Source of the DNA: Jaapia argillacea MUCL 33604
Taxonomy: Eukaryota; Basidiomycota; Agaricomycetes; Jaapiales; Jaapiaceae
DNA length: 64,000 nt
Direction of reading: 5' to 3'
NCBI GenBank assembly: GCA_000697665.1
Contig: KL197715.1
Location: forward strand, 681,599-745,598
Under the pieces are notes generated by a model. It worked only from the letters and a program-made list of their open reading frames with translations. It did not search any database and had not been told where the DNA came from. Every line of letters starts with the position of its first letter. The stretch's first letter is position 1. Positions 10,807 through 22,039 of this stretch are shown piece by piece. Position numbers and translations under genes: made by a program.

Positions 10807-11794
10807 ATGGCTCGTCTTGCTACTACTCCATTCCTGAACCGCTTGAAATCATTGTATCCTCTTCGCCAATCGGCCCCGCAAGAATCAATTCGTGAGGAGT
10901 TCAACGAATCCTTTTATCAAACCCTCGTTGAACTGCATCCACACTCATTTCAGATAGCAATCCATGGTACATCATCGCTGCTGTTGCTTTTAGCGGGAGC
11001 AACCGGCCAGACGAAGTCCCCCATGTCTTCCGACACGTCCTACAAGACTTGTGGAACAATCACCAGCAAGCACGCACTGTTGATTCACGGGCCCGTTCTC
11101 AGAATCTCTTGCTTGCGCGGAAAATGCGCGATGCAATATTCAAGTCTGGTTTGACTACTGGTTATCCCCGTGTAAGTTTCAAAGCATTCGCGCTGTGACA
11201 GAGAGCACCTCGCCCGTCCGCTGGAGCTGATGACTGCAGGCCATCAATAGCTTGATAGCTTTACACGATGTGATGCCGGCGGAATTGCGAGACACAAAAA
11301 GGATGAGGTGGGCTAATGTCTTCGTGAGGTCCTCACAGTCTCTCTGATTTCATCGAAGAGATACACAAACGACCATACAGGAACATGAGCGAAGGGGACG
11401 TGAAATGTTCCTTTCGATGTACGGAGATACCGCCGGTCCTGTCCAAGGCCTACTAGACTCCATCTATCCAGACATGGGTACGTCTTGTCAGTTCCTCTGA
11501 CCTTGGTCTCACCATCTCACCGACCGGGATATAGGATGGTTTTCAAACACCATCGGGTATGGCCTCACTTACGGCTTCACGCCTATTCTATCTCCTCTGG
11601 AGACATCCTACACTTTAGTTGCGGCCCTCATTGCAGGTGACACCCCTCGACAAATCGCCTGGCATTTGGGGAATGCACAGAGGAATGGTGCGACTCTTGA
11701 GGAAGTTAGGGCTGTTCGGACGATCGCTATGGAAGTCGCTGAGGCATGTGGTGTGAAATGGAAAGAAGGAGTGCCGGAGGTGGTAAGTCAATAG
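10807..11794 (+). CDS. Carboxymuconolactone decarboxylase / AhpD-like protein
   Basis: All-helical AhpD/CMD-fold protein. Members of this superfamily act as alkylhydroperoxidases or ring-cleavage decarboxylases; many fungal ones are uncharacterised. After ATG 10807, an intron with donor GTGAGG (about 10891) and acceptor CATTTCAG (about 10953) joins QESI to HSNPWYIIAAVAFSGSNRP. The helical core follows: LQDLWNNHQQ, ARKMRDAIFKSGLTTGYPRAI, NSLIALHDVMPAEL, GREMFLSMYGDTAGPVQGL, YGFTPILSPLETSYTLVAAL, then EEVRAVRTIAMEVAEACGV. Four introns of ordinary length fit. The Cys-x-x-Cys redox pair of AhpD is not present, so a peroxidase role is not supported. The stop is at 11792-11794. It is the first intact gene after the decayed stretch to the left. 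Confidence 0.75.
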
Positions 11795-12153
11795 TGAAGA
11801 TTATGCACGACGATGTGGGTGGAGTTTTCGACCAATCAATTCGAGCGTGTTGCATGTGACCAGATCATGGCATAGTCGCATTCGAGTCGGAATGCAAACC
11901 CGCTTATCTAGCGGAGACTTCGCTCCATGCGATACCCTCAGAGGCCGTCACAGACAGCGAGTAGAGTACTGCGGACGATGGACAATAACAAAATAAATGT
12001 ACAGCATTGCGAATTGATCAGACCGAAGCAACAGTCCAAATCCCCGTTTGAAACTCCGCTCATCTTGCCTCCCTCCATTTGCCGTTCACGAACCGACGAC
12101 TCACAACCAACACCTTGCACATTTTTTGAGCTTATATAGAATTCATTACGACC
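11795..12153. other. Spacer and Rab11 promoter region
   Basis: No gene seen. A TTATATAGAATTC block at 12131-12143 lies about 15-20 bases before the Rab11 ATG and is too close to be its TATA box. Confidence 0.5.
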
Positions 12154-13333
<1,180 letters not shown>

Positions 13334-14152
13334 ACGCTTCGCACCCTGTGGTTGGTAGTTGGTCGGTGGGGAAGTATAGAGGCCGGTGGTGCGTTGAGTC
13401 GTTGAGGTGGTGATCGGGTGGTGTCTGTACATATGGTTTGGTTGATTATGCTATGGGAGGTTCTTTGTTGTAATTCAGCCTTTCGGTCGTCGTTTCTTTC
13501 GTTTCATTCGATCGAACACTTGATGTGTAGCGAGCGTGGACATAGCTATAAAATTTTGTTGATAATGCAGTCGATGATACTCGTCCCTTGCACTCTCCAA
13601 CCCTGAAATAAGCAGCAAATGAACTAATGACCCGCATGTATCCCAAACTAACAGCGGACCCAGCGATGTAAGCAAAACCAGCAAGCCTGTAGAACGAGCA
13701 AAAGGTTTATGAAGGGCACGGCTCACGCACGCGAACAGACAACTCGTCCTGATCTCCTACGACTAACTCGGCGGCTCCAGAAGGTTGCAGAATTGCTTCC
13801 CTAGCCCGTCAAGGAACCATTATTCCAAACTCTTTCCAGTCCTTCAGGATCGGAGAGTTGTGGTGACCAAGTTTTCTGGAGGGGACGGTCTTGAACCAGC
13901 GCATGCGCGAGTAATTCCGTTGAGTCGTTAGACCACCTCACATTCCCATGATTTGGCCGCTACAGCCGTTACACCACGGTACCATACTTCATACACATTG
14001 TGTCAAGTACTTGTACCCTCTACAGGGTGGTTCCTTTGAGGCCTGTCAGAGAACCAAGAATGGGATGCTGGCCCGAACTCCCAGAATGAAGCTCTCATCC
14101 GAATAATAATTAGATTTTCCTATCCCGCTCGGACCTCCTCTTTCACCCCATC
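13334..14152. other. Spacer with a tRNA-like remnant
   Basis: The 3' region of Rab11 and 5' region of the next gene. On the minus strand about 13875-13982 resembles tRNA parts: a TGGTGTAACGGC D-arm-like box, a second TGGTCTAACGAC box, and a GGTTCAAGACC T-arm-like box. The stems do not close into a normal cloverleaf, so I do not call a tRNA gene. Confidence 0.35.
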
Positions 14153-15254
14153 ATGTCTATCCTCTTCTCCCCCTTTGTCGAGACTTACCGTCTCGCCCTC
14201 CAACCAGTTGCCCCCTTCACCTGGTTCGGTCTCACCATCAGCACACTCGACCTCGCCGCTGCTTTCCGGCTATGTCTTGCGTTAAGACAGATGAGAGAGG
14301 CTTTGCATGCCCAACATGTAAATGGGAAGAACGATAAGACTAAAGGGAAGGCAGTGGATGAGAAGAGCCTTGTGAAGGATTTGGCTACTACGTTGTTGGT
14401 GGTGTATGGGGGGGAAGCTGTTACCGGTATGGCCGACGCGTTTTTCGGTTGCCGGAAGATCCTAATGCGATGATGTAGCGCCGTACCTTGGGATTCCCCC
14501 CTCGTTTATGGTCTCTGGGGTTGTGCCCGCTTTGTATGGTGTTATCCAAACAATTGTGGAATACCTACCCGCAATCCCCGGATCGTCATTCGAGTTGGAG
14601 CTCCCTCTTGCTCTCTTGGACGGTTTCTCTCGTGCTTTCCTTCTTTGCTCTTTCATACCCCCAACCGTTGTGGCCAATTCCTCCGCCGTCTTGTCCACCT
14701 CGCCCTGGACACTCCTCATCACCTCCCTCGTAAGTTAATCACGATTATCCTCAACTCCGCTGACCATGTGGCGTTGACGACCAAAACCGCTACCTCCACA
14801 GATTACAGCCAACGCCGGGTTCTTCTTTACCAATTTCTTCTCCTTCCTCCATCCAACACCACTCTTCGTCGACACGCCACCGGAGCTCCGTCCTGGAGGT
14901 TGGACCACTACTGATCTCTGGTGTGCACCCCTCGTCACAGGCCTCTACGCAACCCTCACCCACGCCCAACCCTTCTGGGCCGAAGCTCATTCCATCGTCG
15001 CTGGTTTGTTGGGCGAAGTCGAGCCCGTAAAACCCATCGATGCAGAGGTCGCTAGAGCCGCTTGTGCGATGTTGTTGGCTGGGATGTTTGTTACCAGGAC
15101 GGTGAAGAACTTTGGGGGGTGGAAGATGATTAAGGGCGGGGAGGTTGGCGTTCGACCTGGTAGGTTGTTCTACCTGGAAGTCATGCCGGTCGCTGGAATA
15201 TTACTGATTGACGGTGTCTCCGCAGATGGTAGTCCCAAGGAGAAGACGCAATAG
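14153..15254 (+). CDS. Uncharacterised fungal multi-pass membrane protein
   Basis: About 310 residues with several hydrophobic segments: APFTWFGLTISTLDLAAAF; LATTLLVVYGGEAVTAPYLG; VSGVVPALYGVIQTIVEYLP; SRAFLLCSFIPPTVVA; SPWTLLITSLITANAGFFFT; and ARAACAMLLAGMFVTRTV. Three introns fit cleanly: about 14432-14478 (joins VT to APYLGIPP), about 14731-14801 (joins TSL to ITANAGFF) and about 15157-15225 (joins VRP to DGSPKEKTQ). A lysine-rich cytosolic loop lies between the first two spans. I know of similar uncharacterised proteins in basidiomycetes but no assigned function. The conserved-looking motifs are YGGEAVTAPYLGIPPSF and GWTTTDLWCAPLVTGLYA. The even spacing of helices and the GGEAVTAP motif leave open a channel or transporter role; this is speculation. 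Confidence 0.8.
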
Positions 15255-15616
15255 ATAAGTATATAGAGATAGATTCACAGAAGATCTAATGAGAAGAGTC
15301 GATAGCGACGACTCCGTCATGTCAATAATGCGCTAATGACCCGTTTCTTGCAATTATAATTGTCTTGCTCGTCTTCTTGCTCGTCTTCTGGTTCCTTGCG
15401 GTATGTCTACGTCGGAGGTGACTGCAACGACTGGTCACTCGATATCGAAAGGATGGGATCAACGCCGAAGCAAATGACAGCTTAGCGGTGCGAAGGAAAC
15501 CCGATGGCTGAAGCCAAGGTAGATGGTGGCTCAGTACAGGAACAAGTAAGATGGTCGGAACGCGACATCCAGCGTCTTCACAGAGCCCATTGGCACGATA
15601 AACAAATAAAATACTT
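15255..15616. other. Convergent 3' spacer
   Basis: Lies between the 3' ends of the membrane-protein gene and EMC4. No gene seen. Confidence 0.5.
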
Positions 15617-16413
15617 CTACATAAGGAATAATTCCGGAGCCTGCAAACACCCAAGTCAGTTCCCATAATCACAACATGTATCCGAGTCATAGCCGAATAC
15701 ATTCCGCAATAAAATCGACATACCATCCCTCTACTCTCAAACGCCAACCAATCCCCAGTGCCTGTCGGTAACAGCCCCATCTGACGGCACTTCCACAATC
15801 CGAGAGCAAGCGTCAAAAGGTTACACACCAGGTAACCCAACTTTTGCAAGGGTAGTGTCGTCAGCGCGTTTGGTTTCGAGTTGGCGGGTGCGAAAGGTGC
15901 GAATGCTGATACGTGTCATCGACAGTTCATTCAATCTGGCGCCGAAGTTGGAGGATAAGAAACAAAGTGGGTACTCACCGGTATTGACGGCGGCCATGTT
16001 CTTGAAAGGATTCAAAAGGAGCATGAACACGATACCCATACTGAATATCTGGACGCCGCCGCCGGACATGTACAGCATGAAGCCTTGCATGGGGAGTGAC
16101 TTTGCAGGTGCGAGGGCCACGTCCCATGCTCGCTTGTCCTTCATCTTCTCATAGGATGCTATCGCATGTGCTGAAGCCTTTTCTGGGGCTTTCGACTATG
16201 TCGACCAGCGAAATAGTCGCCACTGGGTTAGAGGAACGCGATGACGCGAACGTAGCTTATGAGCATACCGTGCTGGCAGAGTCTGAGAATCCAGGAGGAG
16301 GGGTGAGGTTTCTCCATCTTGTTCGATAGGGTCAGCATATAGTTCCCTCCGCCGCTCAAGAAACGCGCCCACCTAGTGTTCTCTAGCGAGGATAGCTCCA
16401 ATGTAGTAGACAT
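15617..16413 (-). CDS. EMC4: ER membrane protein complex subunit 4
   Basis: Subunit of the EMC, the ER insertase for tail-anchored and multi-pass proteins. The conserved core is intact: [20 protein letters not shown], then [30 protein letters not shown], an exon joining to [20 protein letters not shown], and [19 protein letters not shown] with [15 protein letters not shown]. The last tiny exon encodes APELFLM and the stop (15617-15619). At the N-terminus a first intron removes the sequence between ENTR and [17 protein letters not shown] second removes the stretch up to TCGAAAGCC and gives [18 protein letters not shown]. All these junctions keep frame. The two hydrophobic segments and the PPPGF N-terminus are family hallmarks. 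The gene converges with its left neighbour. Confidence 0.9.
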
Positions 16414-17310
16414 TTGATACAGGACTCGAGGAGGAAAGACTGTGAGAAAGTCCCGAAGAATCTGCTTCTCGTCAAGCCATCACTATCACCGTCACCGCCC
16501 AGTGTTCCTCGAATCGTGAATCGTTCCTTACCCTGCTATCTAAGCGCCCGGGTTAACGTGATGGAACGTTCCAACCTCGTTTCATCCAATAGAACCACCA
16601 ACGCGGCTCCGACCGTGTCTTTACGGTGAGGTAGGAGAAATATTCATCTCCAATGCTTCAGAGCTTCGCTCCCGCATCGAATTATGCGGTGGACGGACCG
16701 CAACTTTCCAACGCCTATCGATCCATACGTACAGTGAGCACCCAACACTGGGCCTCTTTGGCGTCTTTCAGGTACGAGAACTCCCCTTGCGCTCAGACCC
16801 GAGCCTATCTGCTATCTCTTCATCTCATGCAGAGCATTATCTGGCTTGGCTCGTCCCTTCTATGACGTTACTAAAGTTTTCCCTGAGACTAGTCTCTGCA
16901 TCGAGAATTTCGAAGTGAAACTATCTCTCAACGTGTTGGGGCATCTCCTCGTTTGTGAAATTCATCAGACATTCACTTCATAAATGCTGACATGGACGTC
17001 ACAACTTGCCTTCTTTCTCTCCGGCCAATGCGGTTGTTTGGCATCTAGCGGAGCCTCATCACTGCCGCGTTCCCTCGAAGGCTCGTGTTCTCACAGTTCC
17101 ACGATGCCCGACGATGAGGTGGGATTTCCGTTGCTCAGGTCGCTGATGCGAACAGTGGCTCTTAACGGGTCAATTATAATAACTTGTCCAGACTCCCTTA
17201 CAAGCTAACTGGGCGGCGTTACTCCGGTCAGGATAGTCAATTTAGGAAGAGGACCCTAGATCGCAGGATCTCCATTGTGATAGAAATCAGCAACTAGATA
17301 CAGCAAAAAG
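16414..17310. other. No recognised gene; EMC4 promoter side
   Basis: Several short open frames exist but none looks like a protein family or has coherent splice sites. It contains the EMC4 upstream region and the 3' region of SF3B4. Confidence 0.45.
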
Positions 17311-18564
17311 CTACATAGGACCAAAACCTGGAGGCGGAGGTGGCATCATTGGCATTCCTGGCATTCCCTGAGGCATAAAGCCAGGTGGCGGCGGAGGTGG
17401 ATAACCAGCCGCCGGATTATACACAGGCATATTCGGGGGAGGGGGCGGCATTCCCATTCCCATACCCATTGGAGGCATGCCGCCCATCTGCATAGGAGCT
17501 CCCTGCGGCACGATCGTCTGCTGTGGTGTAAACCCAGGCGGAGGGGGAGGTTGTGCCAAAGCGCCTGCAAATTGACCCGGTTGATAAGGTGCCTGGTACC
17601 CAGCCATAGGTGGACGAGGACCGAATGCGAGCGGTGCCGGAGGGGGACGAGCCGATACAGGTAAAGCGTTGTTTTTGCGCGCTTGGGCTGCGAGGAGACG
17701 TTCGGCCGGTGTTCCGTGTCGTTCGCCCTTTCCGTCCTTCTTGAATGCGTATTGTACAGAAATGGCCTTGTTCATAAGGAATTGTCCATTCATGGATTCG
17801 ATCGCCGCGTCTGATGATTCAAAGTCGGTGTAGGAAACGAAACCGTAGCCTTTGGACTTCCCGGTTTGGGCGTCGCGAGCGATCTAATGATGAGCAGCTA
17901 TGGCATCAACATTCATGACGGGTGGTAATGAATGCGTACCTTGGCTGTGGTGGCCATTACACCAAACGCACTAAATGTATCGTACAACAGCCTCTCATCG
18001 ACATTTTCGTCCAAGTTTCCGATGAATAGATTCGCGCCCACATCCAATTGTTTCTTGTCAGATGACGCCTGTACAAGAAAAGAGGGTTCAAACAGTTAGC
18101 GACCTCGTTGTACCATTTGAAACCCGTGAGTTTGGATGACCACTAGGACGATCGGAGGATGGTGCAGTCCGGTAACCTGTGACGAACCTTGTTAACCCTG
18201 ATGGGCTTTCCCCATAATTTAATTTGATTCATAATCTTACAGGCGTATTCTGCATCCTCCTCTGTCAGAAATTCACAGAACCCGTAGCCTTGATGTTGCA
18301 TCGATATGCGATCTTTGGGCAGGTGGACGTTCACTGAGTCATATCACACAAACCAGGTCAGGAACGGATTCAAATGATAGAAATGTCGAATAGACGTACC
18401 AACTGGACCGGCTTGTAACATTAGCTCCCAAACGAGCGCATCCGAACATCGTTCATCCAGATTTCCCTGTAATTTCCATGTTAACGGTGAGCAAATCTAG
18501 TGGTCGAATGCGCTCACCAGGTATACTGTAGCCTCTTGATTGCGGTCGTCCTGTGGTCGAGACA
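17311..18564 (-). CDS. SF3B4: U2 snRNP splicing factor 3b subunit 4
   Basis: Homologue of human SF3B4 (SAP49) and yeast Hsh49, which contacts pre-mRNA near the branch site within the U2 snRNP SF3b complex. There are two RRMs. RRM1 has [20 protein letters not shown] as RNP2 region and [20 protein letters not shown] as RNP1. RRM2 has [20 protein letters not shown] and [20 protein letters not shown] long Pro/Gly/Met-rich tail follows (repeats of MGMPPPPP type), as in orthologues. The start [20 protein letters not shown] is at 18562-18564; the stop is at 17311-17313. At least five introns of usual size fit. It faces away from the secreted repeat protein at 19291. Confidence 0.93.
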
Positions 18565-19290
18565 TTTTGATGGTTTCTAACAAGTTGTCAGAGCCTCACT
18601 CACCACTGATTGGTGGCTCTTGTTTCGTTATGTTTGTTCACGGTGGCTGTTTGGTGTCGTGCTTCCTACATCTTTCTCCCAAACTTTGATCAGCTTCGCC
18701 TCATCGCCTGCCGGGATCTGCAATTTTACTGAGAGAGTCCTCGAGGGCGGCTCATGCCCAGTGCAAGTTTTCAATAAATGTCAATCTGGCACGTAACTCC
18801 TGGGCGCTCCATGGTCTCTGGGGTGCACACTCGAAAGGAACCCGAAGGCTCCATACTAGGCTTCTTCTGTTTCTGGTAAACAAACCCTCGCAGAGTCGTT
18901 AGCTTGGCAAGTGGATCAACTATCTCGGTTGAATAAGGCGATAAGGCGTCGCCGAGATTCGGCCTTTACTTTGGTTCCACAGCCCTGGTTCGCCCACTGC
19001 CCAGTCCAACCGCAATGGTGTTTCTTCGCGTCACTATCAGACAAACGCGCCCGGTTTTGATGGCACCCCACGAACCCTGTCAGAGTGACTCGTAATCTTG
19101 CGTGCTTCTAGGCAGCCAATGCCCGCATTATCTCGTAGGTACTATATTTGTTGAGGAACGCACGTTTTCCTATCGCCGAAAAAGAATATAAGCCACCAAG
19201 TTCACCCGGAGTACATCAGGTCGAGCTCATCGTGCCCCACTTTGATTTCTCGCTTGCTTTCGCTTTTTGCACCGCTCGTTCACCATCACG
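18565..19290. other. Divergent intergenic region
   Basis: Shared upstream region of SF3B4 (minus) and the secreted repeat protein (plus). No gene seen. Confidence 0.5.
19185..19194 (+). promoter_or_regulatory. TATA-like box of the secreted repeat protein
   Basis: AATATAAGCC about 100 bases before the ATG at 19291, with no other TATA-like run closer. This is a normal distance for a strongly expressed fungal gene with a short leader. Confidence 0.45.
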
Positions 19291-19651
19291 ATGCATTTGC
19301 GACTTTTTGCCATCCTTTTGACCGTCATGTTGGTCGCTCTTCTCGGCGCCGCTAGCCCCATCCCCGCTGGGCGCGAGTTGAAGCAAGCAAAAATCAAGCG
19401 CGCACCTACGCCGGTTGAAGTCGCCCCCCGCCACCAGCCATCCGACCATTGGAAGCGGGAGGCCGAGCCCGCTCCGGTTGAGGTTGCTCCCCGTCACAAG
19501 CCTTCTGACCATTGGAAGCGCGAGCCTGAGCCCGCCCCGGCTGAGGTTGCTCCTCGCCACAAGCCTTCAGACAGGCGAGTCTTCGTTTCTTGGCCGTTGG
19601 TGTCGCTCCGAGAGCTAACACCCCCCGTCTTTGTGTAGATGGAAGGCCTAA
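19291..19651 (+). CDS. Candidate kexin-processed secreted repeat peptide precursor
   Basis: A 98-residue precursor. Residues 1-20 form a typical signal peptide (MHLRLFAILLTVMLVALLGA). After a short spacer ending IKR come three near-identical units, each with the core EVAPRHxPSDxWK. Lys-Arg pairs at 36-37, 55-56 and 76-77 separate them. The second and third units begin EAEPAP and EPEPAP, the X-Ala/X-Pro pattern that dipeptidyl aminopeptidases trim in yeast alpha-factor. Kex2 cutting would release three peptides of about 17-21 residues. The last exon (19639-19651) supplies the end of unit three (RWKA). It joins only if a GC-AG intron 19575-19638 is used (AG|GCGAGT); then PSD-RWKA mirrors PSD-HWKR. 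There is no C-terminal CaaX, so it is not a standard basidiomycete mating pheromone. No Cys is present in the units. Possible roles, all inferred: signalling peptide, hyphal surface peptide, or substrate of a modifying enzyme. No such enzyme gene is adjacent. Confidence 0.75.
19414..19574 (+). repeat. Three tandem coding units of 63 bases (third one shorter)
   Basis: Units start at 19414, 19477 and 19540, spaced exactly 63 bases (21 codons). Differences are mostly silent third-position changes plus Q/K, V/A and H/R swaps. The third unit is cut by the intron and finished in the last exon. This indicates past unequal crossing-over or slippage with selection on the peptide. Confidence 0.85.
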
Positions 19652-20463
19652 ATCACTGCATCAGTAAGTACAGCGCTTCGGTCAACCTGCCTGCACCCTT
19701 ACCCTCTTCTCCCCAGCAGTCATGCAGACCGAAACCGTGAGGACCCATCTACGATCATTGGAGATTCCTCCGGTGCACCAAGTCGAGCCATCGATATGAC
19801 GGACTTGCGAATGGCCGTTTTATCATCACACTGTTGGCCCCGACTTGACGAACCCTTGGACCACGTACGTTTGTTAAGGATTTTTTGGACTCTTTTGTTG
19901 TCGGACTCTTCTGTTGTTGTACTCTTCTGTACAACTGTTCTTGGTTACTCCACGTTTCACGATGTCGACGATTGTTGCTACGCCTTTTGACGGACAGACT
20001 CTTCACTAGACACTCTACGCATCCTTACCTTACACTTCATGTTGCGTAGACTACATTCATGACACTCTTCCACGCGAACAATCCATTTTACACCGCTGTA
20101 GTCGTTCTTCCCTTCAATTGATGCAGCGATTTGTTGTTGTTCTTTTGAGGTTCTGAGCTTCGACGCACAGAAGTGAAAAAATCCCAGGACATTAGATTCC
20201 CCATACACCCCATTCCCGCGGTAAGAACTACAAGACTAAGACTGTAAAAAGAGGGGATTTCGTTGAGCTCAACTCTGTTGCTTGGGCCCTTCCGTGAATG
20301 AAAATAAAAGCCGAGCTAGGTAAGGGGTAGACTGATGGATTGGGTCTCGGAAACAAAAGCATAAGCGAGTCAGGTAAAGGGGATATATGGGCAAATCGCG
20401 GCGTAGAATGATAGTCGTGAAGATAGAGGACATGTAGAAGAGCGATGAGAGCCCTAAAATCCA
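19652..20463. other. 3' region of the repeat peptide gene; no further gene seen
   Basis: A candidate intron follows the stop codon (GTAAGTACAGC near 19664 to CCCCAG near 19718), so the 3' UTR may be spliced. The rest holds no recognisable coding sequence and leads into the Cdc42 3' end. Confidence 0.4.
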
Positions 20464-21274
<811 letters not shown>

Positions 21275-22039
21275 CTCAGGGGTGAAAGTCTATGTATTGG
21301 TGAGAGAAAGGCTATATGCAGAGAACAAAGTGTTAGCGGAAAGCAAGCGGCTGAACATGAACACAGTGGAAGTGACAATCTGCCTGATGGGCTGGCGTGG
21401 TAACCGCACGAGGATAGCCATGCGATGTACATGACGCAGAGGCAGAATATTCCGTGATTTGATGTTCTCACCTCAAGATGAACACAATATGCAGGAAAGG
21501 GTCCGTTTGCGAAGACTGGAAAAGAAGATAAAAGCCGATTTTTATCGTCTCCAAAGTCCGGCGAGTCTGGCCTTGATTGCTCGAACGATAGTCCCGCTAG
21601 CTACTTGATCTACTGATATAAATGAACAGTTCAAGCTGGGAGTATGAGACAATAAAGATTCGACCTACAGCGCCTCTGGTGAAGGGAGGAAATACGAGAA
21701 GATGAACGGTGAGGACGAGTAGCGTGACAGCGTTGGGCGGGATTGCCTCGAGGAGCTAGCGACTGTTGCGATCCCAGTTTGGCAACTGCAAATACACACA
21801 AACTCAACAGCGCCACGCGGCAGATACCACACGCGAGCTGTGTGTCGGACCGTGTGCCCAGAGCGGTTGCGCGATTGCGAGGTAACATTGATAAAACCAG
21901 TATTGCACGGGGAACCATGCTGGACTACAGTATACAAGTGGATGGTGATGACATAGCGTAAAGGGCCATAATTTATGCAAGGAAGGAAGGGAAAAAGGGA
22001 CCGCGCGGTCGATGAGTATCGAGAAACTAGGAAGAAATG
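21275..22039. other. Cdc42 upstream region; no gene seen
   Basis: Contains the Cdc42 leader, with a CT-rich tract on the minus strand typical of fungal promoters, and the 3' flank of the WD40 gene. The open frames lack family features. Confidence 0.5.

Noticed and set aside
13875-13990. tRNA-like boxes on the minus strand
   Set aside because: Two D-arm-like boxes and one T-arm-like box are present, but the acceptor ends do not pair and the T stem has mismatches; no anticodon arm can be set. It may be a decayed tRNA. A covariance-model scan would decide.
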